Positions 33,166-41,918 of a stretch of DNA of 64,000 nt are shown here, one piece after another. Source of the stretch: Alteromonas marina (lineage in GTDB: Bacteria > Pseudomonadota > Gammaproteobacteria > Enterobacterales > Alteromonadaceae); the NCBI RefSeq assembly GCF_000808575.1, contig NZ_JWLW01000013.1, positions 52,076 to 116,075 of the forward strand, written 5' to 3'. Numbering within the stretch: position 1 is the first letter of the stretch; every line of letters starts with the position of its first letter. The notes beneath the pieces are model-generated. The model worked only from the letters and a program-made list of their open reading frames with translations. It was not told where the DNA came from and ran no database searches. Made by a program: the position numbers and the translations under genes.

Positions 33166-34689
33166 TCAATCCGTGTCTTCGTAAAGCAGGTATGCTTTTC
33201 GTTTTTCTCTAAATTTGCTTAAATCTTTCTGCCAACTTTGGCGAATTTCTGCAGGCGTTTTACCGGCTTGAATTTGATATCGTAGCGCATCGTTACCCGC
33301 TAATTTGTCGAAGAAATCTGGGCGAGTAAAGAAGGTTTCTTCAGAGGCATCACTGGCGCTGATCACCTTGTTATATTCAGAAAAGCGAGAATAGGCATCT
33401 ATCAATGTAGCGATATCTAAGCCACTAATTGGTGATCGCTTGTGAGTTGTTTGCTTAGAGTCAGAGCCTTCCAAGATCGTAGGATCAGCATAAGAAAAGA
33501 CATGTGCACTTAGCAGAGTATTTTCATGTTTAGGGTGGGGCGCTGCATTATTTGCATTTACCGGTATCTTGGTTTTACCAAATTCAACAAACGGGTGGCC
33601 AATAAGTTGGAAGGGAAAGTCAGTGCCGCGACCTATACTCACGTCGGTGCCCTCAAAAAAACACAGCGTTGGGTAAAGGCGTATCGATAAATCGTTTGGC
33701 AGGTTAGGGCTAGGCGCTACGGGCAATGAATAATGTGCAGTGCGTTGATAGTCCTGCACCGGGACAACGGTAAGCTGAGCGTTGTCATAACTGCTCGCGT
33801 CAATATCTAACCACTGTTCCCCCACAATCATTTGAGCAAGTTCGCCCAAGGTCATACCGTGTAAGACGGGAATAGGATGCATGCCAATGAACGACGAAAA
33901 TTCAGATTGAAGTACTGGGCCGTCAACATAACGGCCGTTAGGATTTGGCCTATCTAACACGATAACGTCGATATTACGCGCAAAGGCCGCCTCCAACACA
34001 TAGTGCAAGGTGCTTAAATAGGTATAAAAGCGTACGCCTACATCCTGAATATCGAAAACAATCACATCGATGCCATCCAACATGTCGGGGGTAGGCTTTT
34101 TGGTTGCGCCGTAAAGGGAGTGAATAGGTATACCGGTTTTAGCATCAATATTGCTATCTACTTTTTCGCCGGCGCCTTTGTCTCCTCTAAATCCGTGCTC
34201 CGGCGACATAATACTTACAACATTAACACTGCGTTGAAGAAGGGCATCAAGCAGATGCTGATTGCGCTGGCTTGTCTTTATCTTATTTTTTTGTGCAGCC
34301 AAGCTGTTGCTCGATTCGCGCTCTTCAGGCTCAACCGTGCTAGAAGGCAATGCGCTGTGGCTCGAAACCAACGCGCTTTGGTTTACCACCAAACTAACCC
34401 GTTTACCTGCTAGCAAGGGCAGGTATTTCGAATAGCGTTCAGCGCCTACAGTAAACTGCTTGGTGCTTGATACGGGCTGCTTAGTCCCTAGCGCAGGTTG
34501 CTTGTTTATTAATGTTGAGTGATTCGCAGGGCCATCAGTATCACTTGTATATACATGTGTAGATAAGCTTTGTTGTGCACAGCCGTTAAGCGATAAGCTA
34601 ATTAATGCTAGAGAAAGTACAGCAATGAATGCGCTTGACGTTAGGCGTCTGAATACCTTGCTCAATGTGACCGAAGTTAAAACCTTCAT
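33166..34689 (-). CDS. namZ: DUF1343 lipoprotein, NamZ-type exo-beta-N-acetylmuramidase
   Basis: NamZ releases MurNAc from the non-reducing end of peptidoglycan glycans after NagZ has removed GlcNAc. 507 residues with a lipobox ending at Cys37 (SLNGC), a Ser/Thr/Lys-rich linker, then family segments LVVNQSALV, MSPEHGFRGDKGAGEKVDS, SLYGATKKPTPDML, FDIQDVGVRFYTYLSTL, VLDRPNPNGRYVDGP and ISIGRGTDFPFQ-like FEGTDVSIGRGTDFPFQ. Upstream, same strand, 18 bases away, is murQ. The assignment rests on the family; activity is not shown. Confidence 0.88.
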   Translation of the reverse strand: MKVLTSVTLSKVFRRLTSSAFIAVLSLALISLSLNGCAQQSLSTHVYTSDTDGPANHSTLINKQPALGTKQPVSSTKQFTVGAERYSKYLPLLAGKRVSLVVNQSALVSSHSALPSSTVEPEERESSNSLAAQKNKIKTSQRNQHLLDALLQRSVNVVSIMSPEHGFRGDKGAGEKVDSNIDAKTGIPIHSLYGATKKPTPDMLDGIDVIVFDIQDVGVRFYTYLSTLHYVLEAAFARNIDVIVLDRPNPNGRYVDGPVLQSEFSSFIGMHPIPVLHGMTLGELAQMIVGEQWLDIDASSYDNAQLTVVPVQDYQRTAHYSLPVAPSPNLPNDLSIRLYPTLCFFEGTDVSIGRGTDFPFQLIGHPFVEFGKTKIPVNANNAAPHPKHENTLLSAHVFSYADPTILEGSDSKQTTHKRSPISGLDIATLIDAYSRFSEYNKVISASDASEETFFTRPDFFDKLAGNDALRYQIQAGKTPAEIRQSWQKDLSKFREKRKAYLLYEDTD

Positions 34690-34707
34690 AGCATTAGTTT
34701 ACCGTGG

Positions 34708-35721
34708 TTATTCGCTTTTATTCACGGCGGAACGTAAATACCCACCGCTAGCATCTAATTGAGCGGTGGCCTGCTCGGCAGATTGCCCGGTTAATACCAT
34801 TAAAATAGCAACTTTAGCTTTGTTATTACACGCACCAAGCGCTGCTATAGCAGCATTTTCACTGCAGTCCGTAGCCTGCATAACAATGCGAAGCGCACGG
34901 GCTTTTAGTTTTTCGTTAGTGGCATTCACATCTACCATTAAGTTTTGATAGGTTTTCCCCAGCTTAATCATTGTGCTGGTGCTAATCATATTAAGAATTA
35001 GCTTTTGCGCCGTACCCGACTTCATGCGCGTACTGCCAGTAAGTGCCTCAGGGCCAACAACTGGGCATATAGCTACATCAGCATGGGTAAAAATAGCGGC
35101 GTTAGGGCTACATGCAATAGCGCCGGTAAAGCAGCCAAGCGAACGGGCATATTCCAGTGCGCCACTTACATAGGGTGTACGACCGCTTGCCGAAATACCA
35201 ATAACGGTATCGTTGTGGTTTAAGGACAGCGCTACAAGATCAGCACGCCCCGCGTCGACGTCATCTTCTGCACCTTCTACGGCGTGCTGAATGGCTTTTT
35301 CACCGCCAGCTATCACGCCAACAACTAGTTCATCAGGCACGCTAAACGTTGGGCGGCACTCCACCGCATCAAGTATGCCCAGCCTGCCGCTGGTCCCCGC
35401 GCCTATATAAACGAGCCTGCCACCATTTCTAATGCTAGTGGTTGCAGCATCCACCGCTTTTCCGATTTGCGGAATTTGCGAGGTAACTGCGTTTGCCACT
35501 TTCGCGTCTTCATTGTTAATGCGGGCAAGAATGCCTTCGGTGCTTAGCGTGTCTATATCGAGGGTGTCTGGGTTTCTGCCTTCTGACACAATTTTATTCA
35601 GTGACTGGGCTAATTCGTTAACGGTGGGTTTATTACCTGCCGCTTGATTGTCAGTACTGACTGTATTTTCAATACTGGCGTTGGCGGATGATTCTGAAGT
35701 AGAAGAATTGTGCGAAGACAT
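34708..35721 (-). CDS. murQ: N-acetylmuramic acid 6-phosphate etherase MurQ
   Basis: Cleaves the D-lactyl ether of MurNAc-6-P to give GlcNAc-6-P in the cytoplasm. 337 residues: a 35-residue Ser/Asn-rich extension, then EGRNPDTLDIDTLST, the SIS domain with IGAGTSGRLGILDAVECRPTF, GGEKAIQHAVEGAEDD, ISASGRTPYV, TGSTRMKSGTAQKL and MVDVNATNEKLKARA, all typical of MurQ. Operon with namZ. A MurNAc importer or kinase to supply MurNAc-6-P is not in the window. Confidence 0.95.
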   Translation of the reverse strand: MSSHNSSTSESSANASIENTVSTDNQAAGNKPTVNELAQSLNKIVSEGRNPDTLDIDTLSTEGILARINNEDAKVANAVTSQIPQIGKAVDAATTSIRNGGRLVYIGAGTSGRLGILDAVECRPTFSVPDELVVGVIAGGEKAIQHAVEGAEDDVDAGRADLVALSLNHNDTVIGISASGRTPYVSGALEYARSLGCFTGAIACSPNAAIFTHADVAICPVVGPEALTGSTRMKSGTAQKLILNMISTSTMIKLGKTYQNLMVDVNATNEKLKARALRIVMQATDCSENAAIAALGACNNKAKVAILMVLTGQSAEQATAQLDASGGYLRSAVNKSE

Positions 35722-35911
35722 TGAAAACCTTGGGGCAACGAAATTGTAATAATGAGCTAGCGCAAAGCATAACGGTATTTTATGCCATAAGAAACCTTGC
35801 GTTAGATGGTACGTTTTTCATTATTAATCCTGCGCAGCTAATACGCTTCTCGTGGTACACTGTGGCTTTCGATATTCTTTCTCATTAAACATTTAAGGAA
35901 CGTGTTTTTCT

Positions 35912-36988
35912 GTGAGCCGACAAACGCAAGCTATCATTCATGCTGATGCCCTTTTACATAATTTTAAAGCCCTTGCTGCTTTAGCGCCCTCAAGTCAGTC
36001 TATGGCGGTAGTAAAGGCCGATGCTTATGGTCATGGAGCAGTAAATGTAGCGCGCATTCTTCAGCATGTTTCTTCGCGTTTTGCCGTAGCAATAATTGAA
36101 GAAGCCATTGCGCTTCGCGACGCGGGAATTTCTGCGCCTATTGTGGTGTTAGAAGGGGCACATCAGGCAAAAGAGTGCCAAATGGCATTTCAGCATAACT
36201 GTATATTAGTTATGCACTGCGAAGAACAGCTTACATGGTTAGAAAGCTGCCCCGAACAGCAGCGCCCGCATATTTGGCTTAAAGTGGATAGCGGCATGCA
36301 CCGGTTGGGTTTTGCCCTTTCCGATATCGAAGGGATTGCTGCTAAGTACAATCATTTACTTAGCGAGCAAACGGTTATTGCTACGCACTTTGCGTGCGCT
36401 GACGATGTAGATAATAACTTTACCAACACGCAAATCGATGCGTTCAATCAAGTAGCGAGTAAATTGGGCTTGCCAACCAGCGTGGCTAATTCTCCCGCCA
36501 CGGTAAACTGGCCTGCAAGTCGAAATGCTTGGAATCGTTTAGGTGTGGGGGTATACGGTGGTGCCGTCTCTACTTCGCAAAATATAGACGTTGAAATCTA
36601 CCCTGCCATGACACTTCGCTCAAGTGTACTCGCAGTACGAACCATACCGGCAGGCGAGGGCATTGGCTACGGTCAGACTTGGGTGGCAGACAAGCCTAGC
36701 AAAATTGCAACCGTAGGCATTGGTTACGCCGATGGCTATCCAAGGCATTGCAAAAATGGTACGCCAGTAATGATTCGAGGTAAGCGCGCCTATTTAGCTG
36801 GCCGCGTGTCTATGGACATGATCACAATCGATGTAACTCATATCGACAACGTCGCGGTGGGCGATGAAGTTGAGCTCTGGGGGCAGAATGTGCCAATTCA
36901 GGAAGTTGCGGCTAATGCTGACACTATCGACTACGAATTAATGACCCGCGTTTCTCAACGGGTACCGCGCATTGTAAAATACCTTTAG
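35912..36988 (+). CDS. alr: Alanine racemase
   Basis: PLP enzyme making D-alanine for peptidoglycan. 358 residues; PLP Lys35 in VVKADAYGHG, KVDSGMHRLG, SNSPAT-like VANSPATVNWP, catalytic Tyr in GIGYGQTW, and YLAGRVSMDMITIDVT. GTG start at 35912 with AAGGAA upstream. Divergent from murQ. Confidence 0.96.
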   Translation: MSRQTQAIIHADALLHNFKALAALAPSSQSMAVVKADAYGHGAVNVARILQHVSSRFAVAIIEEAIALRDAGISAPIVVLEGAHQAKECQMAFQHNCILVMHCEEQLTWLESCPEQQRPHIWLKVDSGMHRLGFALSDIEGIAAKYNHLLSEQTVIATHFACADDVDNNFTNTQIDAFNQVASKLGLPTSVANSPATVNWPASRNAWNRLGVGVYGGAVSTSQNIDVEIYPAMTLRSSVLAVRTIPAGEGIGYGQTWVADKPSKIATVGIGYADGYPRHCKNGTPVMIRGKRAYLAGRVSMDMITIDVTHIDNVAVGDEVELWGQNVPIQEVAANADTIDYELMTRVSQRVPRIVKYL

Positions 36989-37082
36989 TTATCAAAGCAG
37001 TGCCAGTTTGGCTAGACTTCATATAAGTTTTAATAAAGCACTATTCATTAAAAGAATGAGACTTTTACCCCCATTTTGAGCC

Positions 37083-37088
37083 TATACT
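37083..37088 (+). promoter_or_regulatory. Possible -10 box upstream of the 26-residue peptide gene
   Basis: TATACT at 37083-37088 with a poor -35 (GACTTT at 37060, 17 bases away). A transcript from about 37095 to the terminator at 37325 would be about 230 bases and carry only the small peptide gene. Confidence 0.35.
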
Positions 37089-37166
37089 GTAGTTGCTTTG
37101 TTGCGGGATTGCGGTGAATGTTTCGCCTCCAACTGTGCTGAGCAACAACTCATAAGTGAGGTTTGT

Positions 37167-37247
37167 ATGCGTACTTCGTTTTCTCGTCCAAGAGTGAACC
37201 GTGGAGTAGTAAGTCGACCGTCAAGACCTGTTCAGAAGAAGCAATAG
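37167..37247 (+). CDS. Small basic peptide (26 residues), unknown function
   Basis: ATG at 37167, GAGG five bases upstream, TAG at 37245. The peptide begins MRTSFSRPRVNRG and ends RPVQKKQ; of 26 residues, 7 are Arg or Lys... and none acidic, with Ser/Arg/Pro repeats (SRPR, SRPSRP). It sits alone in a 446-base gap between alr and a YitT gene and is followed 43 bases later by a strong terminator. It could be a ribosome- or nucleic acid-binding microprotein, or the transcript could be an sRNA. Not recognised as any family. Confidence 0.5.
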   Translation: MRTSFSRPRVNRGVVSRPSRPVQKKQ

Positions 37248-37289
37248 GTTTGTTGTAGGCGTCTAGGAATACAAATAAAAGATACAAGA

Positions 37290-37325
37290 AAGCCCGGTTA
37301 GGTTGTGCCTAACCGGGCTTTTTAT
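37290..37325 (+). terminator. Strong Rho-independent terminator
   Basis: AGCCCGGTTAGG / CCTAACCGGGCT, 12-bp perfect stem with a 5-base loop and TTTTTATTTG after it. It ends the small-peptide transcription unit. Confidence 0.93.
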
Positions 37326-37434
37326 TTGTTGCTCTAATCATCGCTTCTGTCTCTTTTTGAGGGGAGTAACAGCGACAATTTATGACCGAATGGCAAAGAC
37401 TGGCTGAGTAAATTTAGCCGTTTTGTGCGCGAAG

Positions 37435-38139
37435 CTAGCTGTCTAGGCACTGTTCTAGGCTGTTTTCAGCATGACTTTCCATGTGATTGGTATCGGCGTC
37501 GTTTGACTCAGCGTTTGCCTTTTTTGATTCAGATTCGCCTTGCACTGGGAAGTAACGCTCTGGTCTATGGTTAAGCGAAATAACCATGTTCAAACAAAAT
37601 GCCGCTAAAATTGAAATTAGCACTAAAGGCCAAGCGATGAAAAACAGAGCACTAAGTAATATACAGCTATCTACGGTTAGCTGGAATGTACCGGCTCTAA
37701 TATTGAAACGCTGTTGTAAATAGAACGCCATAATACCAACGCCACCAAGGCTTGAGCTATGACGAAACATCATCAGCATACCTACACCAATTAAAATACC
37801 GCCAAATACCGCCGCGAAAAATGGATTTACGTGGCTAATATCCACAAACGCTGGAATTTGCTCAGTTAGTACAGAAACCGTGGTGACGGATATAAAGGTG
37901 TTAATGGTGAAACGCTTGCTAATTTGCGTCCAAGCTAGGGTGTAAAACGGTAAGTTAATCAGAAAGAATAGCAAGCCGAAGTCTATATCTACGGCATAAG
38001 TACCTAACAGCGCTAAGCCTGCCGCGCCACCTATCATTAAGTCTTGAGACTGAAATAAATATACGCCAAAAGCAACAAACAAGCCGGCGCTTATCAGGGC
38101 GAAAACATCCTCGATGACACTGTGTTTTGTTTTTTGCAT
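37435..38139 (-). CDS. YitT family (UPF0750) membrane protein
   Basis: 234 residues, five to six membrane segments, with the family's glycine-rich GGAAGLALL and the HSSSLGGVGIMAFYLQQRFNIRAGTFQL segment. It lacks the C-terminal DUF2179 domain of Bacillus members and ends instead in a polar, acidic tail of about 40 residues. Role unknown; an AzlC-like or amino-acid exporter role is speculative. Confidence 0.82.
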   Translation of the reverse strand: MQKTKHSVIEDVFALISAGLFVAFGVYLFQSQDLMIGGAAGLALLGTYAVDIDFGLLFFLINLPFYTLAWTQISKRFTINTFISVTTVSVLTEQIPAFVDISHVNPFFAAVFGGILIGVGMLMMFRHSSSLGGVGIMAFYLQQRFNIRAGTFQLTVDSCILLSALFFIAWPLVLISILAAFCLNMVISLNHRPERYFPVQGESESKKANAESNDADTNHMESHAENSLEQCLDS

Positions 38140-38361
38140 AAGAAAAAGTTTGCGTTAAGAAGACACAGCGTAATTATACGTTTACAACACAGTAGGTTAC
38201 AGCGAGATGAAAAGTTAACTCGGTGCGATAAATGGCGGAAGGTAAGTTTGCCTTTACGACTTTTAGCGCACCGGTGAATAGGGTGTTGCGTCGATGTAAA
38301 CATTGCACCAACCTGGTTCACATAAAACGCAAAAAGTAGAGGAAGCTGCTAGGGAGTCTGA

Positions 38362-38673
38362 TTACTCAACAATAGAGAATACAACGGTATCCTGCTTATT
38401 AAACTCTACACTGCATTTCAAAATGCCTAAGTGTAGCGGGCTATATGCTTCGATTTTGCTGCCATTTGCAACAAACTCTGTGTCCCACAACAGTAAGTTT
38501 GCAGTATCTAGCTGGCGTTCGACACTTTTTTTCGATACGCCAAGCGTAAAATTATCGCAGAGAATTATGACTTCGCGCCTTGCTTCTATCCAATAAAACG
38601 TTGTAGTGATCAAAAGTGCTATTGCCGCTATTGCAACAACATCAGCAATAATGGAACGCTTCATCGCCTGCAC
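38362..38673 (-). CDS. Hypothetical single-pass membrane protein
   Basis: 103 residues. One N-terminal membrane helix (IIADVVAIAAIALLITTTFYWI), then a short polar domain with two cysteines. The GTG start at 38673 has AGGAG 9 bases upstream; ATG at 38664 is in frame. No family recognised. Confidence 0.55.
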   Translation of the reverse strand: MQAMKRSIIADVVAIAAIALLITTTFYWIEARREVIILCDNFTLGVSKKSVERQLDTANLLLWDTEFVANGSKIEAYSPLHLGILKCSVEFNKQDTVVFSIVE

Positions 38674-38765
38674 GTGCTACTTCTCCTATACTTCCTTTCA
38701 CTATTCACTTACAACCTTGCCGCGAAAAATATCGCAACGACAAGGCGCACTTATATAAAGTGCAA

Positions 38766-39152
38766 TTAGGTGGTTTGGATCAAATCCCACTTATTGCCAA
38801 ACTTATCTCTAAAGATGGCTACCGTACCATACACTTCTTCCCGAGGGATTTCTAAAAATGCCACCCCTTTGCTTTGCATGGCATTGAAGTCGCGCCAGAA
38901 GTCGTCAGTATTCAAAATTAAAAATACTTTATCGGCGGCTTGGCTGCCAATGAGTGCCATTTCTGTGTCATTTTTTGCTTGCGCCAACAACAAGCTCGTA
39001 GCACTGTGTGGTGGGGTTACCAGAACAAAACGCGAGTTTTCGCCGGTTACTTTGTCTTCGGTTAAGGTAAAGTTTAAAACCGTGGTGAAGTATTCAACGG
39101 CACTGTCGTAGTCGTCTACAAAAAAAGTAATGGCAGAGAGGTTTTGCGTCAT
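38766..39152 (-). CDS. VOC/glyoxalase superfamily protein
   Basis: 128 residues. ITFFVDDYDSAVEYFTTVLNFTLTED at the start and DKFGNKWDLIQ at the end are the VOC (glyoxalase/bleomycin resistance) signature. The usual first metal His is absent (TFFVDD), so a non-catalytic or different-ligand role is possible. Confidence 0.78.
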   Translation of the reverse strand: MTQNLSAITFFVDDYDSAVEYFTTVLNFTLTEDKVTGENSRFVLVTPPHSATSLLLAQAKNDTEMALIGSQAADKVFLILNTDDFWRDFNAMQSKGVAFLEIPREEVYGTVAIFRDKFGNKWDLIQTT

Positions 39153-39200
39153 AAATCAGGATCACTTTGAAAGTTAAGCTAAGTTAGCTGCGCATACTAC

Positions 39201-39455
39201 CTAAAAGCTGACTGAGCTGAAATGCGGGTTGTCAGTTATTGCGTGAAGTTGAGCGATTTCAATAAGCGCAATATTTTGCTTGGTGTTGTCGATGGACATT
39301 TGCATACACTCAGTGGCCACGTCATTGCGTTTATCGATAACTGTGGTCAGTGCTGTACCCTTTATCGTATTCCCGTCTTTTAATAGCACGCTCACTTCAA
39401 GGTTATTCATACAGGCAATTTCGATGTAGTCGTAAAGCTGGCACGCTATGTTCAC
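39201..39455 (-). CDS. rof: Rof-like Rho inhibitor (Rho-binding antiterminator)
   Basis: Rof binds Rho and blocks its RNA site. Starting at GTG 39455 gives 84 residues, the size of E. coli Rof, with AGGGGA 4-5 bases upstream. The frame is open 100 residues further but that part has no ribosome-site logic. The resemblance to E. coli Rof is visible residue by residue: ACQLYDYIEIACMNNLEVSV against CDDYDNLELACQHHLMLTL, followed by LLKDGNTIKG against LKDGEKLQA, and a final IEIAQLHAI. Isolated from rho in this genome region. Confidence 0.8.
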   Translation of the reverse strand: MNIACQLYDYIEIACMNNLEVSVLLKDGNTIKGTALTTVIDKRNDVATECMQMSIDNTKQNIALIEIAQLHAITDNPHFSSVSF

Positions 39456-39800
39456 ATATTCCCCTATTCGCTGTTCAAGTGGCGACCAATTAGTAGAGTA
39501 GATCTGACGTTCACAGCAAAACTTTCCGCATCTACCGCGCATACATAGCACTTCACTTTCCACAGTAAACGACCAATGTTTAAATGCCGTCGCCTGCCGG
39601 GGGGCGCTGCTATTCATGCAAGGAACAACACAGACGTCAGACCTTAACAAATGATCTTTTTTTAAGGTTTGCTCAGTATTGTTAGTACTGAAGGATTTAT
39701 TTTGGTGCGCGATACACCTAAGCGCTTGAACGCCCCTCATGTTTCTTAGAGGCATTTTTTAGCAAAGGGTTCCCGCCAAAAATTCAATACAGGAACAGTA

Positions 39801-40919
39801 ATGAACAAGCTACTATCCGCATTTTCTTTAGTTTCAATAGCCTCGTGCACTTCAAGCTTCGCAAATGCCGACGAACTTCCCTTTAATTTGAGCGGTCATG
39901 TTAGGGTTAACTACGGGCATCAAGACTGGCAAATTCCCGAGTTTAGAGATGGTTTCGAATTTGAATCATTCAAACTTGGCGTGTCGGGTGAGTCAGATCA
40001 ATTTAGCTATAAAGCCGAATATCGATGGTACGAAAACACCGACTTCGACACAGTAAGGTTCGCCGACCTGACTTATCATTTCGATGAGCAAACCGAGATT
40101 ACAGCAGGTATAACCCAAACACCGTTTGGTTTGCAGCCCTTTGCCAGTAACAACTTTTGGTTCTCGGTAAATTATTATCTTGGCTTCGAAGATGATTACG
40201 ATGCTGGGGTGAAAATAAACCATGATTGGGGTAACTGGGACTTTCAAGCCGCCTATTTTATGAACGACGAGTACAACGATGCCGCTGAGTTTGGGCGCTA
40301 TTCGTTTGATGTGGCGGATGACGGTGAATATCGAAATAAAGAAGACGGCCAATACAATTTACGCGCTAACTACACAGCAAACTTTATTCGCGGAGGCACT
40401 ACCGATATTGGTGTGTCTTACCAATACGGCAACATCTTAAACCTGGATACCCTGGACGATGGTGATATGAATGCCTATGCCGTGCATATGCGCCATACCC
40501 AAGGCGACCTCAAGGTCGAACTGCAGTATATCGATTATGAATACGATTTGGCTGCACCAGAAGGGCAAGCGGACGATCGCATAGCGCTATCCTCTTTCAC
40601 CTTCCCGTTCTTAGCCGCGGCCGACGGTAAAACCTATTCAGCAAACCTTGTGTACTCTGTGCCTTATAAGTTTACTCACATAGAGTCACTTACTTGTTAC
40701 TCAGAGTACAGCGTGGCAAAAGGTGAAGGAAGTGAAGGGAAAAACTCGTCGCAGTGGATAAATGGCTGTAGCTTTGGCTGGGATAAATTGTTTGTATATG
40801 TAGATAGTATCCAAGGCAAAAACATGTGGTTCTCAGGCGGCCCGGGCGTGGGACTCGACTTAGGTGGTAGACAAGAAACTACCCACCGCCTGAACATAAA
40901 CCTTGGTATTTACTTCTAA
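39801..40919 (+). CDS. Outer-membrane porin-like beta-barrel protein
   Basis: 372 residues. Signal peptide to FANA-DEL; alternating beta-strand pattern rich in Tyr/Phe/Trp (VRVNYGHQDWQ, YKAEYRWYEN, LTYHFDEQTEITAGITQTPFG), acidic turns, and a C-terminal strand ending in Phe (LNINLGIYF), as outer-membrane barrels do. It resembles phosphate-selective-porin-type proteins. 19 bases upstream of a solute-binding protein gene, so likely a two-gene uptake unit. Confidence 0.8.
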   Translation: MNKLLSAFSLVSIASCTSSFANADELPFNLSGHVRVNYGHQDWQIPEFRDGFEFESFKLGVSGESDQFSYKAEYRWYENTDFDTVRFADLTYHFDEQTEITAGITQTPFGLQPFASNNFWFSVNYYLGFEDDYDAGVKINHDWGNWDFQAAYFMNDEYNDAAEFGRYSFDVADDGEYRNKEDGQYNLRANYTANFIRGGTTDIGVSYQYGNILNLDTLDDGDMNAYAVHMRHTQGDLKVELQYIDYEYDLAAPEGQADDRIALSSFTFPFLAAADGKTYSANLVYSVPYKFTHIESLTCYSEYSVAKGEGSEGKNSSQWINGCSFGWDKLFVYVDSIQGKNMWFSGGPGVGLDLGGRQETTHRLNINLGIYF

Positions 40920-40938
40920 TCACTAACAGGACTTTGAC

Positions 40939-41736
40939 ATGCGATTACTATTAATAGCGACATTTATACTAGCGCTAGTTCCAATGCAAAGTTTTGCCCA
41001 TGCGTGGATGAAACTGCGAATAGCGACCACAGAGTATGCCCCTTATACGTCAACTGACATGCAGCACGACGGTTATATCAATCACATTATCGCTGATGCG
41101 TTTTTAGAAACGGGCGTTGTGGTTGAGTTTGTCTCTTTACCCTGGGAAGAAGCGCTTGAAGCAACGCTAAAAGGCGAATACGATGCCATTTCATACGGCA
41201 ACTTTGTGCGCGCCCGGGAAAGTGAGTTTTTCCACAGTAACCCTATTAGTGCGGAAAGCTTGGTGTTTTATGTTAATGCTGAAAAGGGCCCTGATACTTG
41301 GGCTGAATTAAGCGACTTAAAAGACTTAAAAATGGGTATCACGGAAGGGTATTTATACAACGATGAACTTGCCGCTTACATTAAAAGCAGCAGTAATGTT
41401 GTGGAAAGTGCCACAGACAAAGACAATTTACAGGCGCTAATTGACGGTAAAATTGACGTTTTTCCCATTGATGAGTTAACCGGATGGTATTTACTTCAAC
41501 GCGATTTCACCAGGGGAGAGCGTAGAGATGTTATGCCTATCAAGCCGTTTATTTCTACCGTCACCACGCATTTATTAGTACCTAAAGGGCAAGGGGACAG
41601 TCAGCTTATTCTGTCTTTATTCAACAAAGGATTAGAAGAATTGACGCTGGACGGGAAGTTAACTCGCTTCAAACGTCTTTTGAAAGAAGGCTATTATCAG
41701 CATCCTAAGAAAAAAGTGAATTTCGACCGACGCTAA
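40939..41736 (+). CDS. Periplasmic solute-binding protein, family 3
   Basis: 265 residues: signal peptide to SFAHA, then LRIATTEYAPYTSTDMQHDGYINHIIADAF, FVSLPWEEALEATLKGEYDAISYGNF and VFPIDELTGWYLL, the amino acid/polar-compound binding protein fold (SBP_bac_3). No ABC permease or ATPase follows, so it may serve as an orphan or sensor-type binding protein. Co-directional with the porin gene and closed by a terminator. Confidence 0.82.
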   Translation: MRLLLIATFILALVPMQSFAHAWMKLRIATTEYAPYTSTDMQHDGYINHIIADAFLETGVVVEFVSLPWEEALEATLKGEYDAISYGNFVRARESEFFHSNPISAESLVFYVNAEKGPDTWAELSDLKDLKMGITEGYLYNDELAAYIKSSSNVVESATDKDNLQALIDGKIDVFPIDELTGWYLLQRDFTRGERRDVMPIKPFISTVTTHLLVPKGQGDSQLILSLFNKGLEELTLDGKLTRFKRLLKEGYYQHPKKKVNFDRR

Positions 41737-41792
41737 CGTAAAGCTTTGCATCAGTCGCAAACGAATTCTCAAACTTTTTAAATCTAAAACCC

Positions 41793-41826
41793 GGTAGCGA
41801 ACCAACAGCTGTTCGCTACCTTTATG
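41793..41826 (+). terminator. Terminator after the solute-binding protein gene
   Basis: GGTAGCGAAC / GTTCGCTACC, 10-bp stem with an 8-base loop, followed by TTTATGC. The U-tract is short but the stem is perfect. Confidence 0.75.
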
Positions 41827-41918
41827 CTTCTCATACTTCCATCGCTTACTGTCTTTTCTGCGGATTATTTACCTGATATGGTTAACGGCTATTTTCTAAT
41901 GCCCATTTAGAGGTTGCC

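Noticed and set aside
39456..39755. 100-residue N-terminal extension of the Rof-like protein
   Set aside because: No resemblance to Rof, no ribosome site, and a good GTG start with AGGGGA lies at 39455.
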